Part shown: positions 52,433 to 61,370 of the stretch, one piece after another
How positions within the stretch are numbered: the first letter of the stretch is position 1
Layout of the letters: each line of letters starts with the position of its first letter
Assembly (NCBI GenBank): GCA_903902915.1
Contig: CAIUWR010000065.1
Location: forward strand, 1 to 64,000
DNA length: 64,000 nt
Reading direction: 5' to 3'
From: an uncultured Hyphomicrobiales bacterium
GTDB taxonomy: Bacteria; Pseudomonadota; Alphaproteobacteria; Rhizobiales; Beijerinckiaceae
Made by a program: the position numbers and the translations under genes
The notes under the pieces: model-generated
Databases searched by the model: none
The model's input: only the letters and a program-made list of their open reading frames with translations
Told to the model about the DNA's origin: nothing

Positions 52433-52458
52433 CCGCATTGTTCGAGACGCGTCGCCGA

Positions 52459-53988
52459 TCAGGTGGCGGGGGTGGCGGCCAGCGCCACGAAACGCGTGCC
52501 TTCGCCCGATTTCACCCGCAGCAGAACCGCCTTGCGGCCCTCCTTGCGCGCAGCGGCCAGCGCCTTTTGCAGATCCGCAGGGCGCGTCACCGGCTGACCG
52601 GCGGCCTCGAGGATCACATCCCCAGGCCGCAGACCCTTCTGGGCCGCGGCGCCATCAGGGTCGATTTGCGCTACGACCACGCCCGCCTCCCCATTGCGGG
52701 CGGGAGCCAGCATGAGACCAAACTTCTCCAACGGGGCCTCGCGTTCAGCGGGCGCCGCGGTTTCGGCCTTGGCCTGCTTGTCATTGGGCAAGACGCCAAG
52801 CTTCAGGTTGGTCTTCTTCTCCGCGCCATCATGAAGATAGGTCAGCTCCACCTTGGCCTCCGGCCCCATGGCGGCGATGCGGCGGGAGAGTTCGCGGGGA
52901 CTGTCGATCTTGTCGCCATTCACACCGGTGATCACATCGCCGGAGCGGAGCCCCGCCGACTGCGCGGGCGAATTGGGCTGCGTCTCCGCGACAAGGGCGC
53001 CCTTGGTGGAGCGCAGGCCCATGGAGTCTGCAATCTCGTCGGTCACCGGCTGGATCTGCACGCCAATCCAGCCGCGCGCCACAGACCCCTTGTCCTTCAG
53101 GGAGGCGACGACGTCGCGCGCCACTTCGGCCGGAATGGCGAAACCAATGCCCACGCTGCCGCCAGACGGCGAATAGATGGCCGTGTTCACGCCCACCACT
53201 TCGCCATTGACGTTGAAAGTCGGCCCGCCCGAATTACCCCGGTTCACTGGCGCGTCGATCTGGAGGAAGTCGTCGTATGGCCCCGAGCCGATGTCACGCC
53301 CCCGCGCGGAAACGATGCCCGCCGTCACTGTGCCGCCAAGGCCAAAGGGATTGCCGACCGCGATCACCCAATCTCCGACGCGCGGGGCCGCGCCGCTGAA
53401 CGCGACGGATTTATAAGTTCCCGCTTCCTTGATCTTGAGCAATGCGAGATCGGTCTTGGGATCGGTCCCCACCACGCTCGCCGTCACCGTGCGCCCGTCG
53501 TCGAGCGTGAGGCTCAAGTCTCCGCTGGCGTTCTCGACCACATGATTGTTGGTCACCACATAGCCATCGGAGGAAATGACGAAGCCCGAGCCCTGCGACT
53601 GTGCGGAGTGGCGACGCTGATGCTGACGCGGGCCACCGTTCATGCCAGGCATGCCGTTCTCGCCAAAGCGGCGGAAGAAGCGTTCCAGCGGGTCGCCGGG
53701 CTGCATATGCGGCATGCCGGGCTCCTGATCGGCGTCAGCGTCGGCGTCGGCGGCCTCAACCACATTCACCTTCACCGAAACGACGGCGCCGCGAACGCGG
53801 TCCACCACATCCGCGAAAGAGGGAACGCCGACTTGCGCGGCGTTTTGCGTCATCGTCTCTGCATGAGCGGGGGCCACGCTGAGGCTCTGATGGCTGACCG
53901 CGCCGCCGATGACGAACGCCGCGCTGGCGCCGAGCAGGACAGTGCGGAGCGCGGGACGCTTGATCCAGGACTTGAAACGATACGGCAT
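52459..53988 (-). CDS. degP: DegP/HtrA-family periplasmic serine protease (Do-like)
   Basis: A 509-residue exported protease and chaperone. A signal peptide ends near APAHAET. The protease domain has the triad His in TNNHVVENA, Asp in TDLALLKI and Ser in NRGNSGGPTF. Two PDZ domains follow (about 290-380 with AGLRSGDVITGVNG; about 415-505 with KGLRPGDVILEAAG). An Ala-Asp repeat (ADADADAD) near residue 82 lies in the loop before the protease core. It degrades or refolds misfolded envelope proteins and follows ccmH by about 120 bp. Confidence 0.96.
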   Translation of the reverse strand: MPYRFKSWIKRPALRTVLLGASAAFVIGGAVSHQSLSVAPAHAETMTQNAAQVGVPSFADVVDRVRGAVVSVKVNVVEAADADADADQEPGMPHMQPGDPLERFFRRFGENGMPGMNGGPRQHQRRHSAQSQGSGFVISSDGYVVTNNHVVENASGDLSLTLDDGRTVTASVVGTDPKTDLALLKIKEAGTYKSVAFSGAAPRVGDWVIAVGNPFGLGGTVTAGIVSARGRDIGSGPYDDFLQIDAPVNRGNSGGPTFNVNGEVVGVNTAIYSPSGGSVGIGFAIPAEVARDVVASLKDKGSVARGWIGVQIQPVTDEIADSMGLRSTKGALVAETQPNSPAQSAGLRSGDVITGVNGDKIDSPRELSRRIAAMGPEAKVELTYLHDGAEKKTNLKLGVLPNDKQAKAETAAPAEREAPLEKFGLMLAPARNGEAGVVVAQIDPDGAAAQKGLRPGDVILEAAGQPVTRPADLQKALAAARKEGRKAVLLRVKSGEGTRFVALAATPAT

Positions 53989-54107
53989 CTGAAGTTCTCC
54001 TCGACAGAAGTTTGGCGCAAGGCGCCGCTGCCGAGAATGAATATGCCGGGAAGCGGCTTACGCGACGCTTGCCAGAGGATGAATGTTTGGTAATGCGGCG
54101 ATAACGT

Positions 54108-54563
54108 CTAACCGCCCAGCAGCTTGTCCAGCCGCGCTTGCTCGTCGTCGTCCAGCCCCGTGGCGACAGCGACGCTCACCCGTCGACGCGCGGCGATGAT
54201 CAGGCCAAACCCGCCCGCCAGCAGCACCAGAAAAGGCGCGCCCCAGAGCAGCAGCGTGCCGATCCGCAGCGGTGGCTTGAGCAAGATGAAATCGCCATAG
54301 CGTTGCACCAGATAGTCGCGCACCTGCTCGTCCGTATCGCCCGCCGTCAGCCGTTCGCGCACCAGCACACGCAAATCCTTGGCCAGCGGCGCATGGGAAT
54401 CGTCGATGGACTGGTTCTGACAAACAAGGCAACGCAGGTCAGACGACAGGTCGCGCGCCCGCGCCTCAAGCGCCGGATCAGCCAAAGCCTCGCCGGGCTC
54501 GACTGCATAGGCGGGGCTCATCGCCATGAGACAAGCGAACAAGGCTGCGAGGCGAAGCTTCAT
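54108..54563 (-). CDS. ccmH: Cytochrome c-type biogenesis protein CcmH (CycL)
   Basis: A 151-residue thiol-disulfide protein of System I cytochrome c maturation. Seen: a signal peptide ending PAYAVEP, the redox motif LRCLVCQNQSIDDS, the helix motif VRDYLVQRYGDFILLKPP, and a C-terminal membrane anchor (LLLWGAPFLVLLAGGFGLII). It keeps apocytochrome cysteines reduced before haem attachment. It follows ccmF by 3 bp in the ccmI-E-F-H order. Confidence 0.96.
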   Translation of the reverse strand: MKLRLAALFACLMAMSPAYAVEPGEALADPALEARARDLSSDLRCLVCQNQSIDDSHAPLAKDLRVLVRERLTAGDTDEQVRDYLVQRYGDFILLKPPLRIGTLLLWGAPFLVLLAGGFGLIIAARRRVSVAVATGLDDDEQARLDKLLGG

Positions 54564-54566
54564 GTC

Positions 54567-56540
54567 CTACTCCGCCGGCTGCGCGGCCGAAGCGCGCGCG
54601 CGGCGGGCGACGCCGATGCGCAGGCGTCGATCCGACAGGGACAGGCCTCCGCCAAACGCCATGAGCAGCGCGCCGATCCAGATCAGCGCCACCCAGGGCT
54701 TCCAGTAGAGCCGGGCGTCCAGCGATCCATCGGGATTTTGCTCGGACAGGCTGACATAGACCTGGCCAAAGCCCAAAGTGGAAATCCCCGCCTCGGTCGT
54801 GGGCATCTGCCGCGACGGATAGAAGCGGCGCGCTGGTTCAATGGTCGCCACCACCATGCCGCCGGAGCGAATCTCCATGGGCGCGATGGTCGCCTCGAAA
54901 TTCGGGCCGGGCCGCTTGACGATTTCGCCGACCACCAGTTGATACGGCCCAAGCGCGATCCGGTCGCCCGGCTTCACCGCCTGCACCCGCTCCACGCCCC
55001 ACCCCGTCGCGGCGAGGCCGAAGAGGGTGACGCCAACGCCCGCATGGGCGAAGGCCGTGCCCCAGGCCGAGCGCGGCAGGCCCAGCGCGCGGGCAAGCGC
55101 GACGCCCGCAGTCGCGCCATGACCGATGATGCGGCCATAGACCTCCGCAAAAGAACCGATCACCAGATAGGCGGCGATGGCGACGCCTACAATCGAAAGC
55201 ACCGGCCCGCCTCGCATGGCGCCGAACAGCAGCGCCACTGCAAAGCCCGCAGCGACCGCAACCATCAACCGCTGCGCCGCGCCCAGCAGATCGCCGCGTT
55301 TCCAGGCCAACATCTGTCCAAGCGGCATCACGAGCATGATGGGCGCGAAGATCGGTCCGAAGGTCAGGTTGAAGAAGGGGGCGCCCACGGAAATTTTCTC
55401 GCCCGCGATCGACTCAAGCGCGAGCGGGTAGAGCGTGCCGACGAAAACCGTGGCGCAGCAGGTGGTCAGCAGCAGATTGTTCAGCACCAGTGCGCCCTCG
55501 CGCGACACCGGCGCGAAAATGCCCCCCGGCCGCAAGCGCGACGCCCGCCAGGCGAAGAGCGCCAACGAACCGCCGATGAAAAACACGAGGATCGCCAGAA
55601 TGAACACGCCGCGCGCCGGATCATTGGCGAAGGCGTGCACCGACGTCAGCACGCCCGAGCGCACCAGAAAAGTGCCGAGCAAGGAGAGCGAGAAGGCGAG
55701 GATGGCGAGAAAGATCGTCCAGATCTTCAACGCGTCGCGCTTCTCCATCACCGCCGCCGTATGAAGCAGCGCGGTTCCCGCCAGCCATGGCATGAGCGAG
55801 GCGTTCTCGACCGGATCCCAGAACCAGAAGCCGCCCCAGCCAAGCGTGTAATAGGCCCAGTAGGAGCCCATCGCGATGCCGAGCGTCAGGAAGATCCAGG
55901 CGAGCAGCGTCCATGGCCGCACGAATCGCGCCCAGGAGGCGTCGATGCGTCCGCAGATCAGCGCGGCGGCGGCGAAGGAGAAGGTGATCGAGAAGCCGAC
56001 ATAGCCCAGATAGAGCAGCGGCGGATGGATCGCGAGGCCGAGGTCTTGCAGAATCGGGTTGAGGTCGTTCCCCTCGATGGGCGGCTGCGCGAGGCGCAGA
56101 AAAGGGTTCGACGTCAGCAGGATGAAGAACAGAAAGGCGGCGCCGATCCATGCCTGCACCGCAAGCGTCGCGGCGGCCAGATCTTCCGGCATGGCCCGCG
56201 AGCCCAGCGCCACAAGGGCGCCGAACAAAGCAAGGATCAGCACCCACAGGAGCATAGAGCCCTCATGGTTGCCCCAGACGCCGGAGATTTTGTAGATCAG
56301 CGGTTTGGCGGAATGAGAATTCTCGACCACGTTGAGCAGCGAGAAATCCGACGTCAGATAGGCATGGGTCAGCGCCGCGAAAGCGAGCGCGATCAGCAGG
56401 AATTGCATCACGGCGACCGGCCGCGCGGTGGCCATCAAGGCCGCATCGCCCCGCCACACGCCCCATAGCGGCGCAGTTGACTGCACGAGGGCGAGCGCGA
56501 GCGCCAGAACCAGAGCGTAGTGGCCGATCTCCGTGATCAT
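54567..56540 (-). CDS. ccmF: Heme lyase CcmF (CycK)
   Basis: A 657-residue polytopic membrane protein that attaches haem to apocytochrome c. Seen: many hydrophobic helices, the SGVWGNHEGSMLLWVLILALFG region, and the WWD-type motif in LGWGGFWFWDPVENASLMPWL followed by TALLHTAAV. The start at 56540 (MITEIGHYAL) is preferred over the ORF's 56756, which would overlap ccmE. It starts 8 bp after the ccmE stop. Confidence 0.96.
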   Translation of the reverse strand: MITEIGHYALVLALALALVQSTAPLWGVWRGDAALMATARPVAVMQFLLIALAFAALTHAYLTSDFSLLNVVENSHSAKPLIYKISGVWGNHEGSMLLWVLILALFGALVALGSRAMPEDLAAATLAVQAWIGAAFLFFILLTSNPFLRLAQPPIEGNDLNPILQDLGLAIHPPLLYLGYVGFSITFSFAAAALICGRIDASWARFVRPWTLLAWIFLTLGIAMGSYWAYYTLGWGGFWFWDPVENASLMPWLAGTALLHTAAVMEKRDALKIWTIFLAILAFSLSLLGTFLVRSGVLTSVHAFANDPARGVFILAILVFFIGGSLALFAWRASRLRPGGIFAPVSREGALVLNNLLLTTCCATVFVGTLYPLALESIAGEKISVGAPFFNLTFGPIFAPIMLVMPLGQMLAWKRGDLLGAAQRLMVAVAAGFAVALLFGAMRGGPVLSIVGVAIAAYLVIGSFAEVYGRIIGHGATAGVALARALGLPRSAWGTAFAHAGVGVTLFGLAATGWGVERVQAVKPGDRIALGPYQLVVGEIVKRPGPNFEATIAPMEIRSGGMVVATIEPARRFYPSRQMPTTEAGISTLGFGQVYVSLSEQNPDGSLDARLYWKPWVALIWIGALLMAFGGGLSLSDRRLRIGVARRARASAAQPAE

Positions 56541-56547
56541 GCGCGCC

Positions 56548-57006
56548 TCAATTGTTCGATGCGGGCGCGGGCGCGCCGCCATTCCACACGCCCTGTTTCT
56601 TGAGCGCGTCGGCCACCTCGCGGGGCATGTATTTTTCGTCGTGTTTGGCGAGAACGCTGTCGGCAAGGAATTGGCCCCGCCCGAGCAGAACGCCCTCGGC
56701 CACCACCCCCTGCCCTTCGCGGAACAGATCCGGCACCTGCCCCGTATAGGCGACACGCACCTCCTTATGGGAATCGGTGATGACGAAGGTCATGGATTTG
56801 TTCTGGCCATGCTGCAACGAGCCCTCTTTCACAAGGCCGCCAATACGCAGCCGCGTGCCGGGGCTCGGCGCCTTTTCGGCAAGTTCGCTGGGGCCGTAGA
56901 AGAACACGATGGAATCGCGCATGGCGAAGAGCACAAGCCCCGCCGCCACGCCCAGAACGACAAGCATGGATGCGATGAGCGTCAGTCTGCGGCCCTTGCG
57001 GGTCAT
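56548..57006 (-). CDS. ccmE: Heme chaperone CcmE (CycJ)
   Basis: A 152-residue membrane-anchored haem carrier. An N-terminal anchor ([23 protein letters not shown]) is followed by an OB fold with [44 protein letters not shown] and the haem-binding His in [10 protein letters not shown]. The true start is 57006 (MTRKGRR); the long ORF ahead of it is a shadow of ccmI. Located 4 bp after the ccmI stop. Confidence 0.96.
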   Translation of the reverse strand: MTRKGRRLTLIASMLVVLGVAAGLVLFAMRDSIVFFYGPSELAEKAPSPGTRLRIGGLVKEGSLQHGQNKSMTFVITDSHKEVRVAYTGQVPDLFREGQGVVAEGVLLGRGQFLADSVLAKHDEKYMPREVADALKKQGVWNGGAPAPASNN

Positions 57007-57010
57007 TGGC

Positions 57011-58081
57011 TCAACCTCCCAGCCCGAGTTCACGGGCCAAAGCGTCCAGCGCGGCGTCAGCGCCCAGCGCCTTGCGCGCTTCGGCCAAAGCCGCGCGCGC
57101 CTTCTCTGGCTCGCGCAGCACCGTATAGGCCCGCACCAGCCGCGACCATTCCTCAAGATTGCCGCCACTCGCGAGGCGGGCGGCCAGGCCCTCGACCATG
57201 CTCCGGATCGCCGCCTCACGCTCGGCGGGCGCCAGGGCGGCGATGGCGGTGCCCTGCGACGGGGCCGCCGCTTCGCCGCCAAGCTTGGCGATACGCTCCC
57301 GCACCATGGGCGCGAACGCCGCATCAGGGGGAGCGTCGGCCAGAAGCCTTGTGAAGCCATCCAACGCCCGCGCCTTGTCGCCCTGCTGCTCAGCCGCCAG
57401 CGCAAGATAGAAGCGCGGCTCCAGACGGCCGGGCTCTGCGGCCAGCGCTTTCTCGAAGGCGGCCTGCGCCTCAGCGCTCACCCTCCCCTCATTGGCGAAG
57501 ATGAGCGATTGGCCCAAAGTGATGAGCAAATCAGGCGACGCGCCCTGAAGGCGGATCAGGTTGCGATAGGCACGAGCCGCGTCCCCGGCGCGGCCGAGCC
57601 CCACATAGACCTGCGCCACGATCTCCCAGCCGCGCGCATCGTCCGGCTCCTGCGCCAGATGCGCCTCGATGCGGGCGAGCGCCGCGGCCATATCCATATT
57701 CGCGGGCGCGGCCTGAAGCCGGGCTTGCAGGGGCATATCCACATAGTCGGGGGCGCCAAGGCGCAAATAAAGTCCCACGGTCAGAAGAGGAACGGCGAGA
57801 ATGACCAAAAGCGAGGCGATTTTCGCGCCCTGTCGGCCAACCGGCGCAGGCTCTTCAGTCGTCGCCCCAAGCAAGCGCCGCGCCGCCTCGGTCCTGGCCG
57901 CCTCGCCATCATCGACGGTCATCAGGCCGCGCGTCACATCGCGTTCGATGTCCGCCAATTCCGCGTGGTAAAGGTTGACCTCAACGCGCCGACCCGGCGC
58001 AACACGCGGCTTCCCGGCCAGCGGCCAAAGGAAGGCCAACACCGCCGCGCCTGTCATGGTGGCGAAAACAACCCAGATCAT
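57011..58081 (-). CDS. ccmI: Cytochrome c-type biogenesis protein CcmI (CycH)
   Basis: A 356-residue membrane protein that presents apocytochromes to the haem lyase. Two N-terminal hydrophobic segments (1-20; about 88-105) are separated by a cytoplasmic leucine-zipper-like loop ([20 protein letters not shown]). A periplasmic TPR region follows ([47 protein letters not shown]). First gene of ccmI-E-F-H. Ends 4 bp before ccmE. Confidence 0.95.
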   Translation of the reverse strand: MIWVVFATMTGAAVLAFLWPLAGKPRVAPGRRVEVNLYHAELADIERDVTRGLMTVDDGEAARTEAARRLLGATTEEPAPVGRQGAKIASLLVILAVPLLTVGLYLRLGAPDYVDMPLQARLQAAPANMDMAAALARIEAHLAQEPDDARGWEIVAQVYVGLGRAGDAARAYRNLIRLQGASPDLLITLGQSLIFANEGRVSAEAQAAFEKALAAEPGRLEPRFYLALAAEQQGDKARALDGFTRLLADAPPDAAFAPMVRERIAKLGGEAAAPSQGTAIAALAPAEREAAIRSMVEGLAARLASGGNLEEWSRLVRAYTVLREPEKARAALAEARKALGADAALDALARELGLGG

Positions 58082-58147
58082 GGAGCGTTGTTTAGCCTGT
58101 AATGGAGGCGAAGGGAAAGGCGAATTCGTCGCAGCCGCCCCCTGCCC

Positions 58148-59539
58148 TCACACCACCGGCAAGAGCGCCCGCACCCGCAGCCCGCCCAGCGAACTATCTT
58201 CCAGCTTCACTTCGCCCCCGTGCACGGCGACCAGATCGCTCACAATGGACAGGCCAAGACCTGAGCCGGGCTTCGTTTCATCCAGTCGGCGCCCACGCGC
58301 CAGCGCCGAAGCTCGCGTTTCCTGCGGCAAGCCAGGCCCATCGTCGTCGATGACGATCTCTAGCCAGGGGCGCCCCGCCTCTGCGTCGATCTGTCGGGAA
58401 GCGCGGATCGCCACCTGACGGTCCGCCCATTTGCCGGCGTTATCGAGGAGATTGCCGATCATCTCCTCAAAATCCTGCCGTTCGCCGCGAAACCTCAAGC
58501 CAGGCTCGACCTCGACCGAAAATGCGAGCCCACGCCCGGCATAAATCTTTTCAAAGGTCCGCACGAGGGCCGCCGCCACCGGCTCCACCTCCGTCACCGC
58601 TCCAATCACATGGGTGCGGGCGGCGGCGCGGGCGCGGTCAAGGTACCAGGTCACCTGATCGCTCATGATCCGGGCCTGCTCTTCGACCTTCTCGGCCAGC
58701 GGCGTGCTTTCCGAACGCGCGTCGTTGATCAGCACGCTGAGCGGCGTTTTGAGCGCATGTGCGAGATTGCCCACCTGCGTGCGGGCGCGTTCCAGAATTT
58801 GCCGATTTGACGCGATCAACAGGTTCAGCTCCCCCGCCAAGGGCGCGAGATCCTCCGGAAACACGCCATCGATCCGGTCGCGCGCGCCCTGGCGGATCGC
58901 GGAGACCTCCTCCTGCAAGGCGCGCAACGGACGCAGGCCGAACCGCACCTGCATGGCGGCGGCGCCCGCCAGGGCGATGGCGAGCACCCCGAAAGTGACC
59001 GCCAGAGCGACATCGAACCACCAGATCTGCGCCTCGACCTCTCCGGTCGTCGCCGCCACCTGAACGAGGTAGACGCCAGAATCCCCGACGTCGATCTCCC
59101 GTTCCACGATGCGGATCCGTCGCCCTTCCGGCCCTGTGGCGTAGCCACTGCGCGAGCCGCCAAGCCCCGCCTGCACCCCGAGTGTCGAAAGGCGGGGCAA
59201 ATGCGCGGCGAACAGCGAGCGAGAGGCGCGGAACTCGGGTTTTTCAACATCGAGCCGCGTCACCTCCCAATACCACCCCGACAGGGTCAATTCGAACTGC
59301 GGTTCGCCAAGCTGTCCAGGCTCAAGCCGAGGATCGTCGCCCGGCGCCGCCACGTCAGCGACGATGGCGCGAAGATAGACGTCCAGGCGCTGGTCGAACG
59401 CCTGTTCCGTCGTGCGGCGATAAATGCCGGAAATGATGACGCCCGCCACCAGCAGCAGCGCCACGCTCCACATGATGGCGGACAGAAAGAGCCGCTGGGC
59501 GATCGACCGCGCCTTTGCGCCCCGCAGCCCCCAAACCAT
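58148..59539 (-). CDS. feuQ: FeuQ-like sensor histidine kinase
   Basis: A 463-residue inner-membrane kinase. Two helices (about 20-40, 180-205) flank a periplasmic domain. HisKA reads NLAHALKTPLSVLINDA, resembling PhoQ-type kinases; HATPase has DNAGKWADRQVAIRASR, DDDGPGLPQETRASALARGRRLDETKPGSGLGLSIV. It overlaps the response regulator stop at 59539. In Sinorhizobium FeuQ senses osmotic conditions and controls cyclic glucan export; assignment here rests on the strong match of the partner regulator. Confidence 0.85.
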   Translation of the reverse strand: MVWGLRGAKARSIAQRLFLSAIMWSVALLLVAGVIISGIYRRTTEQAFDQRLDVYLRAIVADVAAPGDDPRLEPGQLGEPQFELTLSGWYWEVTRLDVEKPEFRASRSLFAAHLPRLSTLGVQAGLGGSRSGYATGPEGRRIRIVEREIDVGDSGVYLVQVAATTGEVEAQIWWFDVALAVTFGVLAIALAGAAAMQVRFGLRPLRALQEEVSAIRQGARDRIDGVFPEDLAPLAGELNLLIASNRQILERARTQVGNLAHALKTPLSVLINDARSESTPLAEKVEEQARIMSDQVTWYLDRARAAARTHVIGAVTEVEPVAAALVRTFEKIYAGRGLAFSVEVEPGLRFRGERQDFEEMIGNLLDNAGKWADRQVAIRASRQIDAEAGRPWLEIVIDDDGPGLPQETRASALARGRRLDETKPGSGLGLSIVSDLVAVHGGEVKLEDSSLGGLRVRALLPVV

Positions 59540-60216
59540 CAGCGCGGCGCGCCGGAGACAGGCGGCTCAAGCAAATAGCCGAGGCCCCGCACCGTCTGGA
59601 TCAAATCGACGCCGAGCTTCTTGCGCAAGCGGCCCATGAAGACCTCGATGGTGTTGGAATCGCGATCGAAGTCCTGATCGTAGAGATGTTCGACAAGCTC
59701 CGTGCGCGAGATCACGCGGCCGGTGTGATGCATCAGATAGGCGAGCAGGCGATATTCATGGGAGGTGAGCTTGACCGGCGCGCCATCCACCACGACCCGC
59801 CCGGCCTTGGTATCGAGCCGCACGGAACCACAGACCAGATCGCTGGTGGCGTGCCCCGCCGCACGGCGCAGAAGGGCCCGCACCCGCGCCAGAACCTCCT
59901 CCATATGGAAAGGCTTGGCGACGTAATCGTCGGCGCCGGCGTCAAACCCCTGCACCTTGTCGCTCCAGCGATCCCGAGCCGTCAGGATCAGGACCGGCAT
60001 CTTGCGGCCAGCGGCGCGCCACTGCTCAAGTATGGTGACGCCGTCCTTGCGCGGCAAACCAATGTCGAGCACCACAGCGTCATAGGGCTCCGTATCACCG
60101 AGAAAATGGCCTTCATCGCCGTCATAGGCCCTGTCAACGGCATAGCCCGCCTGTTCCAGCGCGGTCACGAGTTGCCGGTTGAGATCCTTGTCGTCCTCCA
60201 CCACAAGCAGGCGCAA
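59539..60216 (-). CDS. feuP: FeuP-like OmpR-family response regulator
   Basis: A 225-residue regulator. The receiver has LVVEDDKDLNRQLVTALEQAGYAVDRAYDGDEGHFLGDTEPYD and the Asp in AVVLDIGLPRKDG. The DNA-binding domain has LTSHEYRLLAYLMHHTGRVISRTELVEHLYDQDFDRDSNTIEVFMGRLRKKLGVDLIQTVRGLGY. These long stretches match the rhizobial FeuP family as I recall it. Expected to control osmotic adaptation with FeuQ, whose start it overlaps. Confidence 0.88.
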   Translation of the reverse strand: MRLLVVEDDKDLNRQLVTALEQAGYAVDRAYDGDEGHFLGDTEPYDAVVLDIGLPRKDGVTILEQWRAAGRKMPVLILTARDRWSDKVQGFDAGADDYVAKPFHMEEVLARVRALLRRAAGHATSDLVCGSVRLDTKAGRVVVDGAPVKLTSHEYRLLAYLMHHTGRVISRTELVEHLYDQDFDRDSNTIEVFMGRLRKKLGVDLIQTVRGLGYLLEPPVSGAPR

Positions 60217-60240
60217 TCAAATCTCCTGTCGTCGGCCATT

Positions 60241-60567
60241 TCAAAGATTCGAGCGCCCGTTCACGAGGGAGCCATCCTCAGCCTTGATGAAGACCCGCAG
60301 CACTTTCCCGTCCCGGCGCAACAGCGTTATCTCATAAACATAGTCTTCATTCCAGCGGCAGAGTCGGCTGCGCAGCGGCTCGGCATGAGCGATAGCCGCC
60401 GCAGACCGAAGCGCGCTCGCGGGATCCGTGAACCTGTTATTCGTGACCGCCTCGCGCGCATCGCCGGGATTGAGGCAAGCGCGGTCCAGATGCGGAGCCT
60501 CGGCGCCAAGCGCCGGGCCAACAACAAGCAGGGCGACAAACGCCGGAACAAAAAGTTGAAAGGTCAT
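60241..60567 (-). CDS. feuN: FeuN-like small periplasmic protein
   Basis: A 108-residue protein with a signal peptide (LFVPAFVALLVVGPALGAEA) and a short periplasmic domain with two cysteines and a PepSY-like end (ITLLRRDGKVLRVFIKAEDG). It lies directly upstream of feuP, the position of feuN in Sinorhizobium, whose product restrains FeuQ. Identity is inferred from position, size and export. Its ATG at 60567 overlaps the stop codon of the phage-type o-spanin (ATGA), an unusual link. The track's longer start at 60705 is a shadow. Confidence 0.7.
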   Translation of the reverse strand: MTFQLFVPAFVALLVVGPALGAEAPHLDRACLNPGDAREAVTNNRFTDPASALRSAAAIAHAEPLRSRLCRWNEDYVYEITLLRRDGKVLRVFIKAEDGSLVNGRSNL

Positions 60568-60905
60568 GGGGAAGACTGTCGCTCCCCGAAAATGAATGGC
60601 GCATGAACGCCAGGACCAAAGGCGGCCTCCTGCGCCCGCACATGAGCGGCGAGCGCCCCGTGCCGCCCCTTGCATTGCGCCAGAGCCATCCGGTCCAGCC
60701 CCCACAAACGTGCGACATCCCGGGCGGAAAGACCCGCCTGCGGAAGCTGGCGGACCGAATCACACGGCCGTGTCAGGCTGTCAGGGGCGCGCGCCGGCGG
60801 AGCCGACGTCACGACCAATGGCGTCGAGGGCGCGCACGACGCCAACGCCAAGGCAAAGCCCGCCACTGGCGGAATCGCCAGCCGACTGCGCCAACAATGC
60901 ATCAT
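60564..60905 (-). CDS. o-spanin (Rz1-like outer-membrane lipoprotein)
   Basis: A 113-residue lipoprotein starting at 60905 (ATGATG) with AGGAGAG 3 bases upstream. It has a lipobox LALASC at about residues 20-25, then Pro-rich sequence and PDSLTRPCD, LSARDVARLWGLDRMALAQCKGRHGAL, which matches alphaproteobacterial phage Rz1 proteins. It is read in another frame from the i-spanin, overlapping its last 125 bp. With the i-spanin it fuses inner and outer membranes in the last step of lysis. The reported ORF (60564-61262) extends far upstream of the true start. Confidence 0.85.
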   Translation of the reverse strand: MMHCWRSRLAIPPVAGFALALASCAPSTPLVVTSAPPARAPDSLTRPCDSVRQLPQAGLSARDVARLWGLDRMALAQCKGRHGALAAHVRAQEAAFGPGVHAPFIFGERQSSP

Positions 60906-61155
60906 AGCTCTCCTGAAGCTGATCACGCGCGCGCTCCAGATCGGCGACCTGCGCGTTGGTGACGGCGAGCGCGGCTTCCGCAGCCGCACGCTGACGGGCG
61001 GATTCAGCATCCACCGCGCGAAGAACATCCGCCCGCCCGGCGGCGGACCCTTGCGCATAGGCGCGGCTGACCGCGTGGGACAACCACGCAGCGCCGCCCA
61101 TGAAGCTGAGGAGGAGGACGGCCAAAGCCGCCCCCCAGATTTGCAGCCGCCCCAT
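60781..61155 (-). CDS. i-spanin (Rz-like inner-membrane protein)
   Basis: A 124-residue protein with an N-terminal membrane helix (LQIWGAALAVLLLSFMGGAAWL) and a periplasmic coiled coil (VDAESARQRAAAEAALAVT; ADLERARDQLQESYDAL). This is the layout of Rz-type spanin subunits. The start at 61155 (MGRLQ) follows the holin stop by 1 bp. It overlaps the o-spanin gene. Confidence 0.8.
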   Translation of the reverse strand: MGRLQIWGAALAVLLLSFMGGAAWLSHAVSRAYAQGSAAGRADVLRAVDAESARQRAAAEAALAVTNAQVADLERARDQLQESYDALLAQSAGDSASGGLCLGVGVVRALDAIGRDVGSAGARP

Positions 61156-61156
61156 C

Positions 61157-61369
61157 TCAGGCGATCGGCTGGGTGGCGCGCAGCCGCCCAACGATGGCGT
61201 TCAAACCACCCACAAGAGCGGTCAGCGCGGCTCCAAAGCCAGCCATGTCGGACGCCTTCCACGCCAGCCAGGCGCCGGTGGCGGAAGACCCCACCACTGC
61301 GATTGCGGACCAGATGGTCTGGGAGGCCCAGAAAGGCTTCGTATCGGAAACAGTCGTCGCATCAGTCAT
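61157..61369 (-). CDS. Putative holin
   Basis: A 70-residue protein with two hydrophobic helices (ASQTIWSAIAVVGSSATGAWLAW; GFGAALTALVGGLNAIVGRL), a polar N-terminus and a short basic tail. Size, topology and place right after the endolysin (stop and start 1 bp apart) fit a phage holin that makes the lethal hole or releases endolysin. No strong family motif exists for holins, so the call rests on context. Confidence 0.7.
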   Translation of the reverse strand: MTDATTVSDTKPFWASQTIWSAIAVVGSSATGAWLAWKASDMAGFGAALTALVGGLNAIVGRLRATQPIA

Positions 61370-61370
61370 A

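Noticed and set aside
54138-56468. 776-residue plus-strand ORF
   Set aside because: It is antisense to ccmF and ccmH, whose products are clear, and its composition is the Arg/Gly/Ala/His-rich pattern of a GC-rich shadow frame.
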